Part shown: positions 1-11,420 of the stretch, piece after piece
How positions within the stretch are numbered: the first letter of the stretch is position 1
Layout of the letters: each line of letters opens with the position of its first letter
Source of the DNA: Achatina immaculata
Taxonomy: Eukaryota; Mollusca; Gastropoda; Stylommatophora; Achatinidae
Length of the DNA stretch: 64,000 bases
Assembly: GCA_009760885.1 (NCBI GenBank)
Contig: CM019703.1
Coordinates: 9,339,959 to 9,403,958, forward strand
Direction: 5' to 3'
Position numbers and translations under genes: made by a program
Notes under the pieces: model-generated
Database searches by the model: none
The model's input: only the letters and a program-made list of their open reading frames with translations
What the model was told of the DNA's origin: nothing

Positions 1-28
1 ACTACTACTACTACTACTACTACTACTA
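1..28. repeat. (ACT)n microsatellite at window edge
   Basis: Nine perfect ACT units that run into the left edge of the window, so the true length is unknown. Confidence 0.95.
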
Positions 29-1121
29 ACTTTCTTCTCTTTTACAATCAAATAAGCGGTGGTTGTGTTTAATCATGTTTCGCATTTAGGCTGTTGTCTT
101 TCGACGTGACAGAACCGTCTTCGACGCGGCTTACTTTTAACACTGGATTTATCTTCCCACTTCATTGGCTAATCACTCGCTCAAACTGTAGTCTGCTACC
201 ACTAGATACTTCGTAGAGTCAGACCAGCTGAAGTCTGACGCAAGAAGTCAGCTGTGGGCCCATGATAACCATCTCTTTCGGCTTGAGGCACTGCGTTTCC
301 GGCCCGCAACCAACATAATTGTTCCGCCAATTATTATTAAAATACGTCATCCACGTGTTTCATTATCATATATAACAACGGTTCTCACACCCTTTTAGAC
401 TGTGACATGTTTGGAACTACAAGTTTCTTGTAGCGAACACGACCTGTGTTCTTATTAACCGTAAATGTATGATATTTGTTCAGTTAACACTACATTAAAT
501 GTGCTGTAATTTGAAGGAAAATATTTTCTTACAATCAAATTTTTGGCGGGCACACCTCTAGCTGTCTGGCGGCCACACCGTTTAAAAAAACATTGATATA
601 GAAACACGCAAAACGCTAAACATAGCCTACACCACTACGCTACATGCACACAAATCAACAGAACTGTTTGTTCAACGTGAACGCATACACAAATAAACAT
701 AGCATGTACTTATTTCCAATGACAAGAAGGCAATTTTCATTTTCAAAAAGTCTAGCTCTCAGCAAAGCCATGAAATCAGTTCCCGCAATAGAAGACTCCC
801 ATCAAAATACCCAACCATATCATTAACATCGCTGAATTCGTGTAGTAAACCTGATATCCCTTATTCAGCTCCGCCTCCTGCAAATGAAAGAAAGTGAATG
901 GAAGAAATAGGACTCTCTGGTATTAACGCAGAGAAAATAACAATCATTATTTTTTAAAATGTTATTTTCATTAGTAATGGCTTTGCTTCAGGGCTTCGCA
1001 GTTCAGGATGGAGGGGCACCGCTCTGTCGGGGGGTCCCGGGTTTTAAAATGTCGACGGTGACCCAGGAGGCGATAACAAGTGTGGGAGTGGTATAATAAA
1101 CTGCCATAAGCGACTATCTTC
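29..1121. other. No recognisable feature
   Basis: AT-rich single-copy-looking DNA. A 60-codon ORF at 644-826 has no recognisable motif and a composition like the surrounding sequence, so it is not called a gene. Confidence 0.6.
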
Positions 1122-1275
1122 TTTCTTTTGTTTGTTTGTGTGTTTATGTGCCTATGTAGTGTCTGCCTGTTTATCTGTCTGCCTGTTTGTCTGTCTGCCT
1201 GTTATCTATCTGCGTTTCTGTCGGTCTATTTATTTCTCTTTTTGTCTGTGTGTTTGTCCTTTGACTGTCTGTCTA
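1122..1275. repeat. Degenerate TGTY tetranucleotide repeat
   Basis: About 150 bp built from TGTT, TGTC and TGCC units. Overlapping Cys/Leu/Ser-rich ORFs in several frames are by-products of the repeat, not genes. Confidence 0.85.
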
Positions 1276-1505
1276 TCTTTCAACTACAGCAGTTGGAAAC
1301 AACCCCAGAATCTGTCCTATGCTAGTTTTTCAAAGAAGAGTGCATTCCTTGTCAATTATTTAATTTGTTTATATGTGTTTTTTTCCCTTTGAAAAAACAT
1401 GAAAATTCCCAGAGACAAGTCATGAGATTATGTAAGCTAGGTAACCGGACAATCACTAGAAAACTCTGAGGGAAAAGAAAAAACAAGAAAGAAGAGAAAA
1501 TATCT

Positions 1506-1784
1506 GATGAAGTTAACCACGTGGTACAGGGAAAGCAAAGCCAGTTGATCGCTTTAGATCAACATCGGTTTAACCGCGGTCAGGCCACTAGGCTCCACTT
1601 AATAAAGGCCCTCGGTCCTACCGTTGTATACCTTCTGTTTCCTGGCATGTGGTCTGGTCCCTTTAAGGCTGTGATCTCCACTACTACACCTACTTTGTAT
1701 TACATCGAACAACACATACATGGCACAGCACTATCAGGCTTGTACACAATTTTCTCAACAAACATTGACTCACTTTCCTGAGTC
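1506..1784 (+). pseudogene. Possible LTR-retroelement integrase C-terminal relic
   Basis: An open frame of about 92 codons ends in a TGA at 1779-1781. Inside it, GMWSGPFKAVI followed by TPTLYYIE recalls the chromodomain-like W-x-GPFKV and L-Y-x-I-E pattern of Ty3/gypsy-type integrase C termini. No catalytic DDE core, no LTR and no primer-binding site are seen nearby, and the listed start would be GTG rather than ATG. It is therefore at best a decayed fragment. A 77-bp tandem array starts right after the stop. The call rests on a short motif resemblance only, and a chance ORF cannot be excluded. Confidence 0.3.
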
Positions 1785-2100
1785 ATTTTCAATATGCACA
1801 CAGTTTAGGCCCCCCTGTTCTTCCGAACCCCACAGCTTAAGCCTCCTCGGCCTAATAAGTTTATTTTCAATTACATAAAGTTTAGGGCCCCCTGTTCTTC
1901 CGACCCACAGAGCTTAAGCTTGCTCGGCCTAATAAGTTTATTTTCAGTTACATAAAGTTTAGGACCCCCCTGTTCTTCCGAGCCCCAGAGCATAAGCCTC
2001 CTCGGCCTAATAAGTGTATTTTAAATTATACAAAGCTGAGGGCCCCATGGTCTTCAGAACCCTCAGCCGTAGGCCTATTCACCTTAATGAGTTATCTGCC
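1783..2100. repeat. 77-bp tandem array, about 4 copies
   Basis: The word GTTTAGG or its variant recurs at 1803, 1880, 1957 and 2035, giving a period of 77-78 bp. Each unit contains a CCCCCTGTTCTTCCGA block and a CTCGGCCTAATAAG block. Copies 1-3 are close and copy 4 is clearly diverged. Unlike the other minisatellites in the window, the unit is GC-mixed and sits directly behind the integrase-like relic. Confidence 0.9.
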
Positions 2101-2463
2101 ACTGCATTATGAAACATTAAAGTAACTAGGGGATCATGAACGCCAATGCTTATCCCTCTGACAGCTGAACACTGAAAGAACTGTACGCATATAATACGAC
2201 TCTTCTCTATTCCGTTTTTTTAAAAAATCCAAATAACAGTGCTCTGTGTATTCACGTTAACAGTGTCCTTTATCATAATACTGTACTTTGGTCGGGATGC
2301 CTCTATGTCCCTTTATCTTAAAACACGTGTCCCTGTATTGTCCCGAATTCTCATCTCTGATTGTTCCACTTTTCGAAAGTACTATTTGTCTTAATTCACT
2401 CTGCAGCGAAGCACAGCACGTAGATGGGACTGGGACATTTATAAATGAAGTTCCCCCTCGTAC
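2101..2463. other. No recognisable feature
   Basis: AT-rich sequence. I see no ORF, repeat or tRNA-like element in it. Confidence 0.5.
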
Positions 2464-2801
2464 GTGAATAAATATCCCGTACCTTATATGAGATCAGAAA
2501 TGAGAGAGGTCTGGGAAAGGGCAGGACAAGAACCTATGAACCTACAAATCATGTCTAGGAAATGGAGGTGGATTGGCCACATTCTGAGGAAACCCGACAC
2601 CAACATAGCAAGACAGACACTGACATGGAATCCTCAAGGAAATAGAAAACGGGGAAGACCTAGACTTACTTGGAGAAGAGAAATTATAATAGTCCTCACA
2701 GACAAGGGATACACATGGATGAAGGCAGAGAATAATTATAAGAACAGGGATGACTTGGGAGCCTTTATCCATCGCCTATGCTCTCAAGGGAGTGAAAGGC
2801 A

Positions 2802-2835
<34 letters not shown>
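2464..2835 (+). pseudogene. RTE-clade LINE, 3' end, with (TGA)11 tail
   Basis: A 113-codon open frame encodes only the C-terminal tail of a non-LTR retrotransposon polyprotein, downstream of the reverse-transcriptase domain. Diagnostic blocks in order are WERAGQEPM, RKWRWIGHILRKP, ALTWNPQG-like (TLTWNPQGNRKRGRPRLTW), W-x-K-A-E and a terminal LCSQGSERQ. These match the well-known C terminus of RTE/BovB-type elements. The stop codon TGA is itself the first unit of an 11-unit (TGA)n tail at 2803-2835, so the element has essentially no 3' UTR, as is usual in this clade. The copy is 5'-truncated and cannot be autonomous. It has no clear target-site duplication. Confidence 0.88.
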
Positions 2836-3389
2836 GCTTAGACAAGCTGTCAGGATAAGACTGTCGTGACAATCCGAAGGGTGTTTGAAGAGGGGTAGTT
2901 CTATGCCACCTTACAAAATTCCACATCATCAAGACATCCATCGAGAAATTCTGCACTTTCGTTGTAAATTACTCTACCTCCATTCCATCAACATCGTCAC
3001 CCCTTTCTCCATAACTGCAACACCTCCGATCCTTTATCATTCCTTAACAAGAACGTGAAAGATTCTTCAAGATAAGAAAATGGATTCTGGATTGTGGTCC
3101 AAGCTGTTTGTCACACGGCGGGCCAGTCTGTCCAAATGAGGATCATTTTACGTCTTGTGAATTTGCCCTCTTGTCACTTCAAAAGCAGCGCGTCCCTTAC
3201 GTCTCTCTTCAAGTTTAACCATTCTTAGAAAGTGGACGTAACCGACAACTTGGAATTAGAGGTAAGCTTTATCAGGCAAGGTCACAAAGGCGCCTTGGAT
3301 ATGAACTCTGTCAAGTCAAGGTTTGGGGGGGGGGGGGGTTAAAAAAACAAAAAACCAAACAAACAAACAAAAAAACAGGAAAGAACACG
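2836..3389. other. No gene; poly-G tract at 3325-3338
   Basis: Unremarkable sequence apart from a 14-nt G run followed by A-rich sequence with a CAAA repeat (3345-3375). Confidence 0.5.
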
Positions 3390-3452
3390 AGGGTTGACTG
3401 ATAAGTTCGCAGCATAAAGTACAACGGATTATTTGAGGACAACTTTTTTGGG

Positions 3453-3971
3453 TTAGTTCTCAACATTGTCCCATTGCAAGTTTATGCTCTTAGTCCAGCG
3501 ATCCTGGGGTATACAGGATCCCTTCTTTGTAAAAGTCAGCATCATGTGCCAGTAGAAAGTGGTCTACAGCATGAATGACGTCATCATCTGAAGCAAATTT
3601 GCGACCACTGAGTTCCTTTTTTGAGTTTGGTAAACAGGTAATAGTCCAAAGGGGCCAAATCTTGTGAATAAAGAGGACGTTCAAGAAGCTGGACTGCATT
3701 TATGGATGGCAACCGTTGCCACCGCCGATTTGTGAAGTGGAGCACTGTCTTGATTCTGCCAGTGGTTTCATCGGTGGTTACCGTTCTTGGTCTTACTGGA
3801 CGGGGATCATCTTCCAGACTCTCCCTGCCATGTTTTCGTCCATTTCTTCACTGTGCTGTAAGAAGGGGCACTCTCCTCTAGAGCGTCTACCATGTCGTCA
3901 TGGATCTCCTTCGATGATAAGTCCCTGATGTAGAGGTAGCGAATGATTGCTCGATGAGAAATTGTATCCAT
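3453..3971 (-). pseudogene. Mariner-like transposase, internally deleted
   Basis: Reading the minus strand from an ATG at 3971 gives an N-terminal mariner/SETMAR-type DNA-binding region (HRAIIRYLYI, SSKEIHDDMV, SAPSYSTVKKW, then LEDDPRPVRP across a frame change). The sequence then jumps to the extreme C-terminal part: YSQDLAPLDYYLF, KKELSGRKFASDDDV and a final W-x-KSI-x-LQWDNVEN before TAA at 3453-3455. About 190 residues of the usual 340-350 residue protein are missing, including the first two catalytic aspartates, and at least two frameshifts are present. It is a non-autonomous relic of a Tc1/mariner transposon. Terminal inverted repeats were not securely located, but they should lie near 3390 and just beyond 3980. 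Confidence 0.82.
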
Positions 3972-4145
3972 TTTCTCAAATTTCTGCTACCCCTTACCAC
4001 TTCAGTAGCCTGTAAAAAAATTGGTTGCAGTTAATTTCTTGAAACTTGGTGTTTAATCTTACATTAACCTGATCTACTAATGCACCTAATATCAACTGCG
4101 TGTTTCAAGTATTTGTACCTTATGCCGAGAACTTATCAGTCACAA

Positions 4146-4146
<1 letters not shown>
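3972..4146. other. Flank of the mariner relic
   Basis: AT-rich, no feature. The right terminal repeat of the mariner is expected here but is not recognisable. Confidence 0.4.
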
Positions 4147-4603
<457 letters not shown>

Positions 4604-4690
4604 TTCAATTTCGTCTCCTAAATCGCATAATACAATAAAAGAAAAACCAAACACTACAAATATCTCAAAATCAGTTAATGCCCAGTAACC

Positions 4691-4885
4691 CGGTGATTCC
4701 CAACCTTTTCACTTCCAGGGATCACTTTTCTACCTACATATAACTTGCTTATCACCAGTTTATGTAGAACTCCGACCACCATATACCATTAATTGTTTTT
4801 ATTCACAGATAGCACCCAATCCTAACCGATAACGAGATCGTGGGTCAACTGGTAATAGGCTGTTGACTACAGCTTGGGAACCACT
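4691..4885. mobile_element. hAT-like MITE with imperfect 8-bp TSD
   Basis: A 195-bp element whose left end (GGTGATTCCCAACC) is an imperfect inverted match of its right end (TTGGGAACCACTG). This is the CAGTGGTTCCCAACC-type terminal repeat known from hAT-superfamily MITEs. The flanking 8-mers CAGTAACC (4683-4690) and CGATAACC (4886-4893) agree at 6 of 8 positions, and hAT elements make 8-bp duplications. There is no coding capacity. Confidence 0.72.
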
Positions 4886-4893
4886 GCGATAAC

Positions 4894-5288
4894 CGTTTTA
4901 TAGCCCCTTGTTTATGTATTCCAAACGTGTAACGTAGATGAAGTGTTCTATACGTCGCCTTGGCTGACAGCTACTTTCACATTCTGACAAACCACATCCT
5001 ATCATTTCACATAAAAAAATGATACCATCCAAAAGATAAAAGAAACAAAAAAACACAAAACCACACCCACTTCAGAACCGGGTGTGAACAAACAGAAAAG
5101 ACACTGTGAACACAAAGAAACTTATTCAATTTGAAAATGTTTTTTTTCTCCCCCCCCCCCCCTTGTTCTTCTTTTCACGTCTTCCCTTTGTGTCTGTCCC
5201 TTGTCGTATTTCCGTGTTCTTCCTCCGCGTTTAATAATTCAAACGGCGACTTTTCAAAATCTCATGATGTTCTGACTGAAAGGAAACA
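4894..5288. other. No gene; T/C-run at about 5139-5162
   Basis: A short T run is followed by a 13-nt C run. Nothing else is recognisable. Confidence 0.5.
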
Positions 5289-5348
5289 AAAGAGAGAGAG
5301 AAAGAGAGATAGAGAGAGAGAGAAGGAGAGAGAGAGAGAGAGAGAAGA
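5289..5348. repeat. (GA)n microsatellite
   Basis: Imperfect GA dinucleotide run of about 60 bp. Confidence 0.9.
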
Positions 5349-6857
5349 AGGGAAACAGTTTTTCTTTCCCCGCCACAAAAATAAAAAAAAACAAAACGTC
5401 GGGGTGTGTAAGGCAAATATTTCTAGTGACAGACACAGAACAAATGTGACAATGCGGAAGCGAAATCTAGTTCTCTTTTTGCTGTGAACGGTCATGACTG
5501 TCCGGCCTGTTGTTACCCGTTCAATTCTCGTTTTTTAATGTTTGTCATATTCAATCCATTTTAACCCTTTCTCCACCACTCATTCAGCCAATGTCGCCCT
5601 GGCGTCCTTCACTTCTCTGCACTGGCGTAGGAATACGGACTATTTCGCGCAGAAAGGGAAAGAAAAAAAAAGTATTGAAACTAACGCCCCGAGGCAAAAT
5701 TTGTTATTTCTTTCGTTGCCTTTTCGTGATATCTTTTTAAATACCTTTCTTTATCCCAAGTGTTCCCATGCATGTCTCTTACTCTTAAAAAAGAGACAGA
5801 GTCTGCTTAAGAAAACCTTCTTTTTTTTTTTTTTTGTACTGTGTACGCTGGTCCTTTACAGCTATACACAGACGCGCCCACAACATCAAGCGAGATATTC
5901 CTCGTTTTGTTTCGTTTCACGTATTAGAAAACTTGTTCAATCAAATGAAAGGAAACTACATTTTCTTATTCATTCAATGACTAACATCGTGGGAGAAACA
6001 GGCCAACCCAGAGCAAGGCTGATTATTAAAAGTAATGGATATGGAATGAATGTAAGAGCCATTTGTGTTTTTTAAAAAAATGGTTGAAAGAAAGCTGAAA
6101 CAATGACGAACAATGCTCAAAAAGAGTACCCCCCGCTGGGCCCCCGTCAGTACGGGGCCCGGTGAAGACATCCCGTTGTATATTGGTGATGAGACATGAA
6201 TAGGCCATCTGCCTAGATATTTTTTTGGTAATTGACAGTTTCTGACAGCTCTGGACAGACAGCCATGCGATTGGCTGGTTATGTGATCTGGTGTGGAGAG
6301 GAGGGGGGGGGTGTGGGGGGAGGGGAGAGGCGATGGTTTTGATAATGAAGGAAGCGTCATCTGTGACAAGGTGACAATTTAATCGCTGGACGTGGCTGTC
6401 TGTAATTGTTTTTTGTCCCGGCTGTTTTCGTTATTTGTTTTAAGTGCGTCTAGGGTTGTCTGTCCACGTGAGCAGAATCACAGGCACGTGTCAACAGTAC
6501 CCAGAACCGCCCATTATAGCTAGTCAAGGTCTCTCTCTCTCTCTCTCTTGACACACACACAATTGGTTTAGTAAGTGTTCTGCTAATTGAACAATATTTT
6601 GTTCTATTGGGGGGGGGGGGGGTAATAGCGCATATCTGCAGCACTTCAGCTATTATGCAAAAGCACTGCTTACAAGATAGGCCGCGCTCCGCTCCGCCCA
6701 AACCAAGTTCTGCCTCATAAATTTCTATTGTGGGGGGGGGGGGGGCGACGGTTTCTTTCGAATCTTAAAAATCAGGCTCGTGCAAGAAGGATTACGGTGT
6801 CATGCATCCTGCCTTGACGATCACACAAGAGTGAAACGCACAAGCTCTTGTTGTTCC
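5349..6857. other. No gene; homopolymer-rich spacer
   Basis: Contains poly-T (5820-5836), G-rich tracts (6302-6330), a (CT)n run at 6529-6550 followed by CA repeats, and two 14-nt poly-G runs (6609-6622, 6732-6745). ORFs of up to 177 codons (5542-6075) and 131 codons (5974-6369, minus) lack family motifs and include homopolymer-coded stretches, so I do not call them. Confidence 0.5.
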
Positions 6858-7104
6858 GAACCTCCATCCTACATAAGACTTATTTGAACCTCCATCCTAT
6901 ATGAGATTTATCTAAACCTTCATCTTACATGAGATTTATCTGAGCTTCCACCATAACTAACCGCCATGACACATGAGACTTATCTGAACCTCCTTCTTAC
7001 ATGAGATTTATCTGAACCTCCATCTTACACAAGAGCATCAGCTTATCTGAACCTCAGTCCTATGAGACGCTTATCTGAACCTCTATCCCACATAAAACCG
7101 AAGT
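6858..7104. repeat. 28-bp minisatellite, about 8 units
   Basis: The word GAACCTCC or a variant recurs at 6858, 6886, 6914, 6942, 6986, 7014, 7049 and 7077. Spacing is mostly 28 bp, with one irregular 44-bp and one 35-bp unit. Each unit continues into CATCTTACATGAGATTTATCT. Confidence 0.9.
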
Positions 7105-8324
7105 CCGCTAGTGGCAAATCTGAAACCTCGTTGTGGAAGATGAAAGTCCACAGTTTCTTCCAGGTTTACGTAACTTTTGTTCCATATCTAACCTCGCGTG
7201 GGGCAATGACCTGCCTGATTTCGTCTGCAAAAGCTGGACATCCCTGAAGCTCAGTTTCTGAAATCTGTCCATCTGTCCCACGTGGACATTTTGTTCGTGT
7301 GGGACATTTTATTGCAACTGATTTTTCTTCTTTTCTGATCAAGCCACATCAACGTCAGCCAAAAAAAAAAAACTTCTGTCACGATGTCCAGATCTCTGCA
7401 AATGCCTCCCTTCACTTGGGTTTCCCCTTAATCTCCCTCCTCAAGCAACACAGAAAACCCGACTCAGAATCAATCTCTCCACGTGGCAAGATATTCTTCC
7501 CCCAGCTCTTTTGGGGTTTAAAGACTGATGTATATAATGACAACTCTTATAACAAGAATTTATTACAACAACTATAACTGCATAAAGAAGATAATGTCGC
7601 CCGATGAATCAACCAATCATAGTCTCCAATATTTCTTCAAATTTCTGCGGGGATTTTCATTTCGCCTATCCGCATCGGTTTGACAATTGTTGCTCAGCCG
7701 TAGCACCTATCTCTGAAATCAATACCTTTTATTGATCACGAAATCAATGAATATCATTCAAGAAAAGGACCAGGGGATAAAGTAACTGAGAGACAAACAT
7801 AAATAAACTGCGCACTGCATATGTTGACTTTCTGTCGCGGCCGATGTCCAAAATGTTGCGTTTTCAGACCATGAAAGTCAAAAGTTAAAGATGGTGTCGA
7901 TGATATTATTAACGACAGTTTAAATTAGCATTTGGAACAACAACAAAAATTAATATCTCGTAGTGACGAATAAACGAGCGACGTTAATGTATGATGGATG
8001 ACTATTTGAAGCATATGAATGTTTATTCTAAAACACAGAAAGGATATGGTTAGTGTTTGTTTGAGACCAGAAGAAACATTTTTTTTTTTGGGGGGGGGGG
8101 GGGTCACTTAAGAAGGCGTCCGTTTGCCAGAACATTGTTTACCCCCCCCCCCCCCCTTTTCTCTGAAATGTTTCTTTGTATTTCGTTTTATTTAAAATGT
8201 AATCTGTTTGGCCTACATTTTTCCAAGAACCTGCTTTTTTTTTTAAATTTCACTTCTCCTCACTCCCCATCCCTTCACTCCCAACTCCCCTCAGTCTTCT
8301 TCACACCACACACTACTACTACTA
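7105..8324. other. No gene; paired poly-G and poly-C tracts
   Basis: Unremarkable until 8079-8103 (T run then 14 G) and 8142-8156 (15 C then T run). The two runs could pair as a long G:C stem with a loop of about 38 nt. An ACT run lies at 8311-8324. Confidence 0.5.
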
Positions 8325-8590
8325 CTTCTTCTTCTTCTTCTTCTAGCAGCTGCTTAATTCAGCAGCTTTTCGAGTCACTGATGCTCATTGCTGCAGACTT
8401 GACACGTCTCCATTCCCTTCTGTTCTTGATCATCGCGTCCTGCCAGTTCCCAATTCCAAGAGAGCTTATATCTTCTTCTATGTTGTCTCGCTATCGTCTA
8501 ACTGTCTAGGTCTGCCTCTTGGTCTATCCCCTTTCGTCAGTTCTGTATAGGCCATCTTTGTTTGAATTCTTTTCTTGGTTGTCACTAATC
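8325..8590 (-). pseudogene. LINE C-terminal relic with (GAA)n tail
   Basis: On the minus strand, fragmentary frames give DRPRGRPRQ, then LGIGNWQDAM-x-KNRREWRRV followed by KSAAMS. This is the order G-RPRGRP / LG-x-x-W / D-R-x-x-W-R-x-V seen at the C terminus of non-LTR retrotransposon polyproteins. The 3' end runs into (GAA)7 (read as TTC at 8325-8344), which looks like the element's tail. Two or more frame breaks make it a decayed fragment. The reverse-transcriptase core is absent. Confidence 0.68.
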
Positions 8591-9330
8591 GGGCCTATAT
8601 CATCTTAAAACCCTGCCACTACTCAGCCATATTGTCTTGTTGTTTTTCTGAGATGGAAAAGGAAATAAAAAACGACTGGGAATAATAAAAGCAGAGTTAA
8701 TACCATACTCCACCATACTCCTGGAGAACAACTCATAATTACCCTTTCCACAGACAAAATTATACAGCGATATGTTACCCATGAACCACCGAGTCAGCCA
8801 ACAAATTACTCAGTATCAACAACGGCTTGGCAGTCGGGCTAGCCATCTAACTTTATTTCGACAAAAGAAACACTTATCAGACAGTTTTTATGTATGGTGA
8901 AAAATTGCTGCATATTCTGAGTGGCGGCGTTATATATATATATATATATTGTTTTCTTCTCCCTGTACAGAGACCATCCACTTTCCGACGTCCCGGTTTA
9001 CGATAATTCGCTTTTCCGACCATCGATCTATTAACTTCTTGTTGTAAATGCACACATTTATTTAAAGTATGCAGTATTTATTCATTGTAAAATTACTTAT
9101 TTTATAGTTTTGGTACAAATTGTAAGGTCCTTTGTAAAGATTGGTTTATTTTTTTTTGTTTTAAAACACGATTGTTTGATGACAATGAAGGGACTGTATA
9201 CTCATCCCTATGAAATTCGTTTTACGTTCATTTCACTTTTTCGATAAGGCTGTTGGAACATGACTCTGTCGTAAAGCGAGGAATATCCGTACTTCGTCTT
9301 CCTCTCCTATTCTCTCTCACTGCATGGAAT
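8591..9330. other. No gene; short (TA)n
   Basis: (TA)n at 8930-8949. The following 340 bp contain TTTACGATAATTCGC and GTCGTAAAGCGAGG words reminiscent of Tigger/pogo-type MITE ends, but no terminal inverted repeat could be confirmed. Confidence 0.4.
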
Positions 9331-9512
9331 ATGGGAAGCCAATGATGCACCAAATGATTGGGATATGAATGCCAATGACGAACCAAAATGATGTGGTTAA
9401 AGGAACCAAATTATGTGGGCATGGGATCCAAATAATGGCGGTATGAGAACCCAATGATTTGGTTTACGGGAACCAGATAATGGGGACGTGAGGACCAAAT
9501 GATGTTGGTATC
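9331..9512. repeat. Minisatellite (AACCAAATGATG-type), left part
   Basis: Units of roughly 22-28 bp, each with an ACCAAATGATG or ACCAAATAATG core and a GTATGGGA/GTATGAGA spacer. The array stops at 9512, a single unit reappears at 9656-9690, and it resumes at 9958, so it has been interrupted twice. Confidence 0.85.
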
Positions 9513-9655
9513 ATCCATCCATGTCCTTGGTCGGCTATCGGATAAGCAATCACCTCCCAGTACGCCCTTTGGCGTCTTGCAGGGCAGCAGCGAAACTCTC
9601 TCTGTCTCTCACGGTCCGTGAGTAGCCTTTGTTTTGTGCCCCAGCTTTGCTGAAG
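9513..9655. other. Unidentified insert within minisatellite
   Basis: About 143 bp of unrelated sequence separates minisatellite units. I recognise no tRNA-like box, LINE motif or inverted repeat in it, so its nature is unknown. Confidence 0.4.
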
Positions 9656-9734
9656 TGGGTATGGGAACGAAATGAGGAGGGTGTCAGAAGGAAGTGTTTA
9701 GAGTATTTCTCTAAATCTGAGTCTCATAGAATTT

Positions 9735-9957
9735 GTATACCGTAGGGGTTCGAAGTGTTAGTGCCTTCACATTTCTAGCCCACTACAGCATTTGAGGTAA
9801 GGATGCCAGCACCTTGGCCTCAATGTCTTTGTATTCCCAGGGAAACTCCAGGTACTCATTTTTTTTTATGCTGGTGCCGGTCGGTCCGAAATCGAACCAG
9901 GGATCTTGTGACCGGCAGGTGAGTGCACTAACCTCTACAGCATCGTGGCACCTGGAA
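9735..9957 (-). mobile_element. SINE-2 copy (tRNA-derived), inside minisatellite
   Basis: The reverse complement aligns along its full length with the copy at 24.7 kb. It has a tRNA-like head with GGTTCGATTTC (B box), an ACCGACCGGCACCAG segment, an A run, GTACCTGGAGTTTCCC, then GGTGCTGGCATCC and a CCCCTACGGTATAC 3' end. The A box is decayed. Minisatellite units lie on both sides, so this SINE most likely inserted into the array. Transcription would be by RNA polymerase III if it were active. Confidence 0.82.
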
Positions 9958-10270
9958 TGACTATGGGAACCAAATAATGGAGGTGGGGAGGCGAGGGTAT
10001 GAGAACCAAATGATGTGTATATAGGAACCAAATAACAGCGGTATAAGAACCAAATGATGTGGGTTTAGAAACTAGATAATGGTGGTGTAAGACCCAAATG
10101 ATATGGGTATGAGAACCAAATAATGGTTTAATGAGAGAAAAAATAATGGGGTTATGGGAACCAAATAACTTTGGGTAAGAGAATCAATCGATGAACCAAA
10201 TGATGTGGGTATGAGAACCAAATAACGGGGATATAAGAACCACATATGAACCAAATAAAAAAGAGGGAGT
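9958..10270. repeat. Minisatellite (AACCAAATGATG-type), right part
   Basis: Continues the array of 9331-9512 with the same GGTATGAGAACCAAATGATG core, in about a dozen variable units. Confidence 0.88.
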
Positions 10271-11420
10271 GGGGGATATTGAAAATAAATGATGGAGATA
10301 TTGAGCCTTACATCTGAATAATGTTGCTAAATTAGAATTTCCTTTCATCCGTTACATTATTAGTTATCTATTTGTAAAGTGAAGCCAAGATATTGGCATC
10401 TTTTGAAGTCATATAGCTACCAAACTGGGCTAATAATGATGATGATGACGACGACAACGACGAAGCCTACACAGCAAAGGGAACCTGATTTTGAAGTAGT
10501 TACAGAATACAACCATCCCTGACCCGAAGTTGATACCCGATACTGTAATCGTGGGAAGGAAACATTTCGATTTTATGACTGGAATATCTCATGGATTCGT
10601 TCGTGAATTCAGCTCATAAAAAAATTTCCCCCTTTTTTAGAAAGTCCCGGGGTGGGATTCTACGCGAAAATCCTGCTCCACGTTCACCTTTTGTCCAAGA
10701 AGCGGTAATTATTGTTTCACGTAGTTAACAACGGAAGCCATATATTGCCACTATTCAGCCCAGTTCGTGCCAACTTCTATTAAAAACTGATATCCAAATA
10801 ATCACATATGTCCATCTTTTTTTTTTTATCAGTGAGGGCACAGAATACAGAAGGTTGGGGGGGGGGGGGGGAGATGGAGAGAAAAGAACAAAATAGAGGA
10901 GATGGAAGGGAGGCCAATTGTTTGTTTGGTTTTTTTTTAAATTTTATTTCAAAGTTTGAAAGGAGTAAAAATAAGTTGAATTTTCATAGTCGTATGTAAC
11001 TTTACTGGAATGAGAAGATAAGTTGTAAAAATAGAAATATATTAATGTTTTGTGCAGCTTTATTCTGTGGTACAACAGAAAAAAAAACCGGATTAGTTAT
11101 CCATCAAGCAATACCTCGACGAACAAATGCAAAGCAACTTCCTCCAAAGCAACATCGACGTATCACATGCCGACTTAATGTGTTACATGCAAACAAGGGG
11201 ACTGTTCGAAAATCCTAACTAAATGCTAGGTCACAGGACACACGCAGTCAACACAACATTGGGGGCATCTCCCTAAAAACACTGAAGGAAATCCTGATGT
11301 CAAGGGCCGAACACGTACGGGCATGCCCCGAGTGTGATGAAGTCAATATCAAGGACCAGCAATACAACTAGTGATACAATGCTATAAACTGATTTTATAT
11401 TTCTCTTAATAAAGAAGACA
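10271..11420. other. No gene; poly-G at 10857-10871
   Basis: Contains a short GAT/GAC trinucleotide run (10436-10461) and a 15-nt G run. No supported ORF or repeat family was found. Confidence 0.5.

Noticed and set aside
5542..6075. 177-codon ORF as a protein gene
   Set aside because: Contains a poly-Phe run from a T homopolymer and no recognisable motif. The overlapping frames are equally open.
8951..9300. Possible Tigger/pogo-type MITE
   Set aside because: Words such as GTCGTAAAGCGAGG look suggestive, but no matching terminal inverted repeats or TA target duplication could be aligned by eye.
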